DNA from: Caballeronia temeraria
GTDB taxonomy: Bacteria > Pseudomonadota > Gammaproteobacteria > Burkholderiales > Burkholderiaceae
DNA length: 64,000 nucleotides
Assembly (NCBI RefSeq): GCF_001544795.2
Contig: NZ_FCOI02000032.1
Span: 1 to 64,000, forward strand
Reading direction: 5' to 3'
The notes below the pieces were generated by a model that was not told the origin of the DNA, did no database searches, and saw nothing but the letters and a program-made list of their open reading frames with translations. Positions within the stretch are counted from its first letter, which is position 1. Each line of letters opens with the position of its first letter. Below, piece after piece: positions 59,894 to 64,000 of this stretch. Both the position numbers and the translations under genes were made by a program.

Positions 59894-61264
59894 TCACTCC
59901 TGCACATCCACATCCCCCTGCCGCAAGCTCAACGGCATTTCCGCCGCGATTTCCTTCTCGACGACCTCCGCATCCCGCCCGCGATTAAAAAGCGCGTTAA
60001 GCAGAATCGCAAACACCGCCGCCAGCGTGATCCCGCTATGCGTCAGCGGCCCCGCCCATGCCGGCATATGCGCAAAGAATGTCGGCGCGGCAAGCGGAAT
60101 CACGCCCACGCCCAGACTGATCGCGATGATGAGCAAGTTGTTCTTGCTGTCGAAATCGACCTTGCTGAGAATCTTCACGCCGGTCGCCGCGACCATGCCG
60201 AACATCGCGATGCCCGCGCCGCCGAGCACGACCACGGGTATCGATGCAATCAGATTCGAAAGCTTCGGCAGCAGCCCGAGCAGAATCAGGATCACGCCCG
60301 ATACCGCGACCACCCAGCGGCTTTTTACGCCCGTAATCCCCACGAGCCCGATGTTCTGCGAAAACGACGAATGCGGAAACGTATTGAAGATACCGCCGAT
60401 CACCGTGCCCAGACCATCGGTGCGCAGGCCGCGCGTCGCATCGTGACGTGAGACGGGACGCATCGCGAGATCGCCGAGCGCGAGGAACATGCCGAGCGAT
60501 TCCACCATGATGACGACCATCACGAGACACAGCGACGCGATCGCCGCGATATCGAAAGTCGGCATGCCGAACGCGAACGGCCGCACCGGCGCGAACCACG
60601 CGGCCTGACCGACGCCCGCGAAGTCGACGAAGCCGAGCGGCAACGCGACCACGAAGCCGATCGCCATGCCGAGCAACACGGAAATATTCGCGATGAAGCC
60701 CCGCAAATATTTATTGATGAGCAGAATCGCGAACAGCACGATGGCCGCGATCATCAGATTGCGCGGCTCGCCGAAATTCGCGGCGCCGCGTCCGCCGCCC
60801 GCCCAGTTGATCGCGACCGGAAAGAGCGTCATGCCGATCGTGAGAATGATCGTGCCCGTGACGATCGGCGGAAAGAAACGCATTAGCCGCCCGAAAAACG
60901 GTGCGATCAGAATCGCGAACACGCCCGCCGCGATCGTCGCGCCGAAAATCGCCGTCAGGCCCGCGCCGGATGACGCCATCGCGACCATCGGTCCGACAGG
61001 CGCGAAGCTCACGCCCATGATCACCGGCAGCCGGATGCCGAACTTCCATACGCCGATGCACTGCACCAGCGTGACGAGCCCGCACGCGAAGAGGTCCGAG
61101 CTGATCAGAAACGCGATCTGTTCCTTCGGCAGCTTCAACGCCGCGCCGATGATGAGCGGCACGGCAATCGCACCCGCGTACATCACGAGCACGTGCTGGA
61201 TGCCGACCGCGAGCATCTGACCGATCGGGAGCACTTCGTCGACGGGATGAATCGTGTGGTCCAT
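59894..61264 (-). CDS. NCS2-family nucleobase:cation symporter
   Basis: The 456-residue permease has about 12-14 helices and the NCS2 signature region FPHSSFSQNIGLVGITGVKSRWV (QNxGxxxxTGxxSR), indicating a xanthine/uric acid/uracil type purine or pyrimidine importer. The length is normal. It starts with ATG at 61264 after GGAGC. No purine catabolic genes are adjacent, so the exact substrate is open. Confidence 0.92.
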   Translation of the reverse strand: MDHTIHPVDEVLPIGQMLAVGIQHVLVMYAGAIAVPLIIGAALKLPKEQIAFLISSDLFACGLVTLVQCIGVWKFGIRLPVIMGVSFAPVGPMVAMASSGAGLTAIFGATIAAGVFAILIAPFFGRLMRFFPPIVTGTIILTIGMTLFPVAINWAGGGRGAANFGEPRNLMIAAIVLFAILLINKYLRGFIANISVLLGMAIGFVVALPLGFVDFAGVGQAAWFAPVRPFAFGMPTFDIAAIASLCLVMVVIMVESLGMFLALGDLAMRPVSRHDATRGLRTDGLGTVIGGIFNTFPHSSFSQNIGLVGITGVKSRWVVAVSGVILILLGLLPKLSNLIASIPVVVLGGAGIAMFGMVAATGVKILSKVDFDSKNNLLIIAISLGVGVIPLAAPTFFAHMPAWAGPLTHSGITLAAVFAILLNALFNRGRDAEVVEKEIAAEMPLSLRQGDVDVQE

Positions 61265-61639
61265 AGGCGCTCCGGCGGATCGATTGGGGTTCGAATCGGT
61301 CGCCCGAGTATTGCACCGCCCGGCACCCAAAAAAATAATCGAGCCGCTATACGCGGGATCGCAAAGCGCGCGTCGGTCGCGAGGACTTTTGACCGGTGTT
61401 TGTCTACCCGCAAGCGAACGAGCGGCAGCATTTGCCGATTCATGCGGGCCCAATCGCCGCAACGCGAATTATTCCCGCAAACCCTTGCGCTACAAGGCTT
61501 CCCACACTGTCGATTTTTGGGATGACGTGCTACATTCCGAGCGCTTTGCGTGGCTTTATTTCGATAGCCTTCGCGGCAATGCAACAAACCAGCTTTCGGG
61601 CTCGGCGCCCAAAAACATCATTCGCACGGGGATCTCGGC
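61265..61639. promoter_or_regulatory. Divergent promoter region between the NCS2 permease and rsbR
   Basis: These 375 bp separate two divergent starts. I see no clear palindrome, terminator or small gene here. The rsbR ribosome-site region is at about 61622-61638 (GGGGATCTCGGC), which is weak. Confidence 0.3.
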
Positions 61640-62557
61640 ATGGAAATGGTCGGCGGAATGCGGCTAGCCCAACTGTTCACCAGCAATCAGGAGCAATTGC
61701 TCGCGGAGTGGTTCGCGCAGCAGCACGCCATCGCGGCGCGGCGCGGGCTCGTCGGTGAAGCGGAATTGCGCAATCAGTTCGCGCAGTTCGTCTCGCTTCT
61801 GGTGGCGGCGCTCGGCTCGTCCGAGCGCGTCGATTTCAAGGCGCTCGCCTGGCAGGAAGTGCGCGCTTTTCTCGCGGAAATGTCGTCGCAGCGCGCGCGT
61901 CAGGGTTTCACGCCCGTCGAAACCGCGATGTTCGTGTTCTCGCTCAAGCAGCCGCTCTTCGCGCGCCTGCGCGAGACGCTCGTCGACGACGCCGCCACGC
62001 TCGCCGATCTCACCTGGACGATCAGCACGCTCTTCGACGAACTCGGCCTCTTCACGACGGAAGTGTTCCAGGCGAGCCGCGAGCAGGTCATCGTGCGCCA
62101 GCAGCAGGAACTGCTCGAACTGTCGACGCCCGTCGTGCAGTTGTGGGACGGCATTCTCGCGCTGCCGCTCATCGGCACGCTCGATTCCGCGCGCACGCAG
62201 GTCGTGATGGAAAACCTGCTGCAGAAGATCGTCGAGACGGGCGCGGCCATTTCGATCATCGACATCACCGGCGTGCCGACCGTCGATACGCTCGTCGCAC
62301 AACACCTGCTGAAGACGGTTGCCGCGGCGCGTCTGATGGGCGCGGATTGCATCATCAGCGGCATTCGTCCGCAGATCGCGCAGACCATCGTGCATCTCGG
62401 CGTGAACCTCTCGAACGTCACGACCAAGGCGACGCTCGCATCGGCGTTCGTCGTCGCGCTGCAGCGCACGGGCAAGTCGGTGACGGCGGCGTTCGCGCAG
62501 GATGCGTCGCGCGGCGGCCGCGCGAGCGACGGCTTCGATTCGCTGCAAGCGGAATGA
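61640..62557 (+). CDS. rsbR: Stressosome scaffold protein RsbR
   Basis: RsbR forms the stressosome core with RsbS and receives stress signals. The 305-residue protein has an N-terminal four-helix sensory domain (about 10-150) and a C-terminal STAS domain (about 160-285). The STAS domain holds LPLIGTLDSARTQVVMENLL and IIDITGVPTVDTLVAQHLL, which contain the conserved threonines normally phosphorylated by RsbT. The start may be ATG at 61640 or slightly later. It heads the rsbR-rsbS-rsbT-phosphatase gene series. Confidence 0.92.
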   Translation: MEMVGGMRLAQLFTSNQEQLLAEWFAQQHAIAARRGLVGEAELRNQFAQFVSLLVAALGSSERVDFKALAWQEVRAFLAEMSSQRARQGFTPVETAMFVFSLKQPLFARLRETLVDDAATLADLTWTISTLFDELGLFTTEVFQASREQVIVRQQQELLELSTPVVQLWDGILALPLIGTLDSARTQVVMENLLQKIVETGAAISIIDITGVPTVDTLVAQHLLKTVAAARLMGADCIISGIRPQIAQTIVHLGVNLSNVTTKATLASAFVVALQRTGKSVTAAFAQDASRGGRASDGFDSLQAE

Positions 62558-62619
62558 CAGCGCATCGCGCCATTCACAGCGCGCATCGAACGCAACGCGA
62601 CTGAACGGGGTTTCAAGCG

Positions 62620-62979
62620 ATGGAACGCATTCCGATTCTCACGATGGGCAAGCTCCTGCTCGTCACCATTCAGGTCGACATGCACGACCGGCTCGCGCTC
62701 ACGCTGCAGGACGATCTGACGAGCCGCATCGTGAAGGACGGCGCGCGCGGCGTGCTGATCGACATTTCCTCGCTCGACGTGGTCGATTCGTTCATCGGAC
62801 GCATGATCGGCAATACGGCCGCGATGGCGCGCGTGCTCGACGCGGAGACGGTCGTCGTCGGCATGCAGCCTTCGGTCGCGATCACGCTGGTCGAACTCGG
62901 CCTCACGCTCTCGGGCGTGCGCACCGCGCTCAACGTGGAGAAAGGCATGGCGCTCCTCTCGAGGAGCGGCATGGCCTGA
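62620..62979 (+). CDS. rsbS: Stressosome STAS protein RsbS
   Basis: RsbS is the single-domain STAS partner of RsbR that holds RsbT. The 119-residue protein has VLIDISSLDVVDSFIGRMIG, with Ser57 as the expected phosphorylation site (equivalent to Ser59 of B. subtilis RsbS). The conserved IPILTMGKLLLVTIQVDMHD N terminus is present. It lies 62 bp after rsbR and 21 bp before rsbT. Confidence 0.93.
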   Translation: MERIPILTMGKLLLVTIQVDMHDRLALTLQDDLTSRIVKDGARGVLIDISSLDVVDSFIGRMIGNTAAMARVLDAETVVVGMQPSVAITLVELGLTLSGVRTALNVEKGMALLSRSGMA

Positions 62980-63000
62980 CGGCCGTATGCGAACGACGCC

Positions 63001-63441
63001 ATGACGATCTTCAATTCCACAGCCGCGCCGATGTCCACGTCGCCGCCCGACACGCTGCCGATCCGCTCCGACGAGCAGATCGTGCGGCTGCGCCAGTTCG
63101 TGCGCGAGAGAGCGGTCGCGCAGGGCCTGTCTCTCATCGACCAGACGAAGTTCGTGACGGCGGCGAGCGAGCTGGCACGCAATACGCTCATCTATGGCGG
63201 CGGCGGCGATGCGCATTGCTACCTCGTCGAACGCAATGGCCGGCGCGGCCTCAAACTCGAATTCGTCGACAACGGACCGGGCATACCGGACATCGCGCGC
63301 GCGCTTTCCGACGGCTTCACGTCGGGCAGCGGTCTCGGGCTCGGTCTCGGCGGCGCGAAACGCCTGTGCGACGAATTCGAAATCCGCTCGGCGCCCGGCG
63401 AAGGCACGCACGTTTCGATCACAAAATGGAAACCGTTCTGA
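63001..63441 (+). CDS. rsbT: Stressosome serine kinase RsbT
   Basis: RsbT is a GHKL-type kinase that phosphorylates RsbR and RsbS on stress and then leaves to activate a downstream target. The 146-residue protein has ASELARNTLIYGGGG (N-box), EFVDNGPGIPD (G1) and GSGLGLGLGGAKRL (G2). The first 20 residues are not conserved, so the true start may be a few codons later (for example the ATG at 63031). It is followed 8 bp on by the phosphatase gene. Confidence 0.92.
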   Translation: MTIFNSTAAPMSTSPPDTLPIRSDEQIVRLRQFVRERAVAQGLSLIDQTKFVTAASELARNTLIYGGGGDAHCYLVERNGRRGLKLEFVDNGPGIPDIARALSDGFTSGSGLGLGLGGAKRLCDEFEIRSAPGEGTHVSITKWKPF

Positions 63442-63449
63442 AGGAATCG

Positions 63450-64000
63450 ATGGCCGCGCAGCAGCGTTATGAAATCGCCGAGGCGAGCCAGATCGCCTAT
63501 GCGCGGCGTTCGATCGGCGAACTCGCGCGCGGGCTCGGTTTCAACGAGACGGCCGCGGGCGAACTCGCGATCGTCGTCACCGAATGCGCCACGAATCTGC
63601 TGAAGCATGCGCAGCGCGGCGAGCTGCTCGTGCGTGCGCTCGTCGATGGAAGCGGCAACGCGCCGCTGCGCTACGGCATCGAAGTGCTGTGCATCGACAA
63701 CGGGCCGGGCATCCACGATCTGCATCGCTGCTTCGAAGATGGCTACACGACGGCGGGCAGTCCCGGCAACGGCATGGGCGCGATCGAGCGTCTCTCCGAC
63801 GAGCTCGACATCTGGAGCGCCCCGCAACGCGGCACGGTGCTGCGCGCCGTGTTCTGGAATGCGCCGGGTGCGGCCAGCGCGCCCGCGCCGCAACTGACTT
63901 ACGGTGTCGTGAACCTGCCGCTGCAAACCGAAACCGTCTGCGGCGATGCCTGGTCCGTTCACACGCATGACGGCGAATTCACCGTGCTCGTCGCCGATGG
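63450..64000 (+). CDS. RsbX-like SpoIIE-type phosphatase with N-terminal GHKL domain (partial)
   Basis: The gene runs off the window end. The first 140 residues form a GHKL ATPase-like domain (LAIVVTECATNLLKHA as N-box, CIDNGPGIHD as G1, GSPGNGMGAIERLSDELDIWS as G2), like an RsbW/RsbT kinase. After about residue 150, VVNLPLQTETVCGDAWSVHTHDGEFTVLVADG is the start of a PP2C/SpoIIE phosphatase domain (GDAW, VADG metal motifs). So it combines a kinase-like module with the phosphatase that would reset the stressosome. The ATG at 63450 has AAGGA upstream; an in-frame ATG at 63426 overlapping rsbT is an alternative. Confidence 0.88.
   Translation, partial: MAAQQRYEIAEASQIAYARRSIGELARGLGFNETAAGELAIVVTECATNLLKHAQRGELLVRALVDGSGNAPLRYGIEVLCIDNGPGIHDLHRCFEDGYTTAGSPGNGMGAIERLSDELDIWSAPQRGTVLRAVFWNAPGAASAPAPQLTYGVVNLPLQTETVCGDAWSVHTHDGEFTVLVAD

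Overview
The window is GC-rich DNA (strong third-position GC, long antisense shadow frames) from a Burkholderia-group betaproteobacterium, most likely Caballeronia or Paraburkholderia. This placement rests on gene families: a DUF3563 protein, XoxF with the H4MPT C1 pathway, a complete C-P lyase set, and a characteristic GC-rich palindromic repeat. It is an inference, since no rRNA or tRNA gene was seen. No transposase, integrase, CRISPR array or prophage gene was found.

Region 1 (1-17.6 kb) is a lanthanide-type methylotrophy island divided by large palindromic repeats. Leftward from 7.28 kb runs a tetrahydromethanopterin (H4MPT) C1 module: mptG, mtdB, an ATP-grasp enzyme, mch, a RimK-like ligase, a CitG-like protein, fae and a small exported Cys protein. 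After a 600-bp repeat come a leftward pterin dehydratase gene and the rightward xoxF-xoxG-xoxJ-unknown operon. After a second repeat copy come a LysR regulator translationally coupled to a quinoprotein relay module (MBL hydrolase 1, SoxYZ-like carrier, MBL protein 2) and an EthD protein. Together they would oxidise methanol in the periplasm with a lanthanide-PQQ enzyme and cytochrome c, then carry formaldehyde to the methenyl/formyl level on H4MPT in the cytoplasm. The last step (fhcABCD) is not in the window. MBL protein 2 has lost nearly all zinc ligands, which is the most unusual single gene here.

Region 2 (17.7-21.8 kb) has a TetR-MFS pair with a clear double operator, a Pr6Pr membrane protein and a dihydrolipoyl-dehydrogenase-like flavoprotein.

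Region 3 (22-34.6 kb) is a phosphonate regulon: phnCDE (uptake), phnGHIJKLM (C-P lyase), and the leftward phnF-DUF1045-phnN operon. Two related TCTAGA-centred palindromes lie before phnC and between phnF and phnG. A leftward C45 acyltransferase-rpiR operon with a 49-bp palindromic promoter is embedded in it. phnP is absent and a 2H-phosphoesterase (DUF1045) may replace it.

Region 4 (34.9-50.1 kb) is mixed: an AAHS transporter, an MCP, a VOC protein with a divergent LysR behind three 21-bp-phased repeats, a FUSC protein, a double-PAS hybrid kinase, a DHA2 drug exporter, a two-component system preceded by an orphan terminator, and dinB with a LexA box.

Region 5 (50.3-64 kb) has a small outer-membrane protein, a tauD/sulfonate ABC operon, a LysR-aldo/keto reductase pair, an MFS transporter, xthA, an alpha/beta hydrolase, an NCS2 permease, and a stressosome module rsbR-rsbS-rsbT followed by an RsbX-like phosphatase gene that runs off the window end. 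Several convergent pairs overlap at their stop codons, so the region is densely packed.
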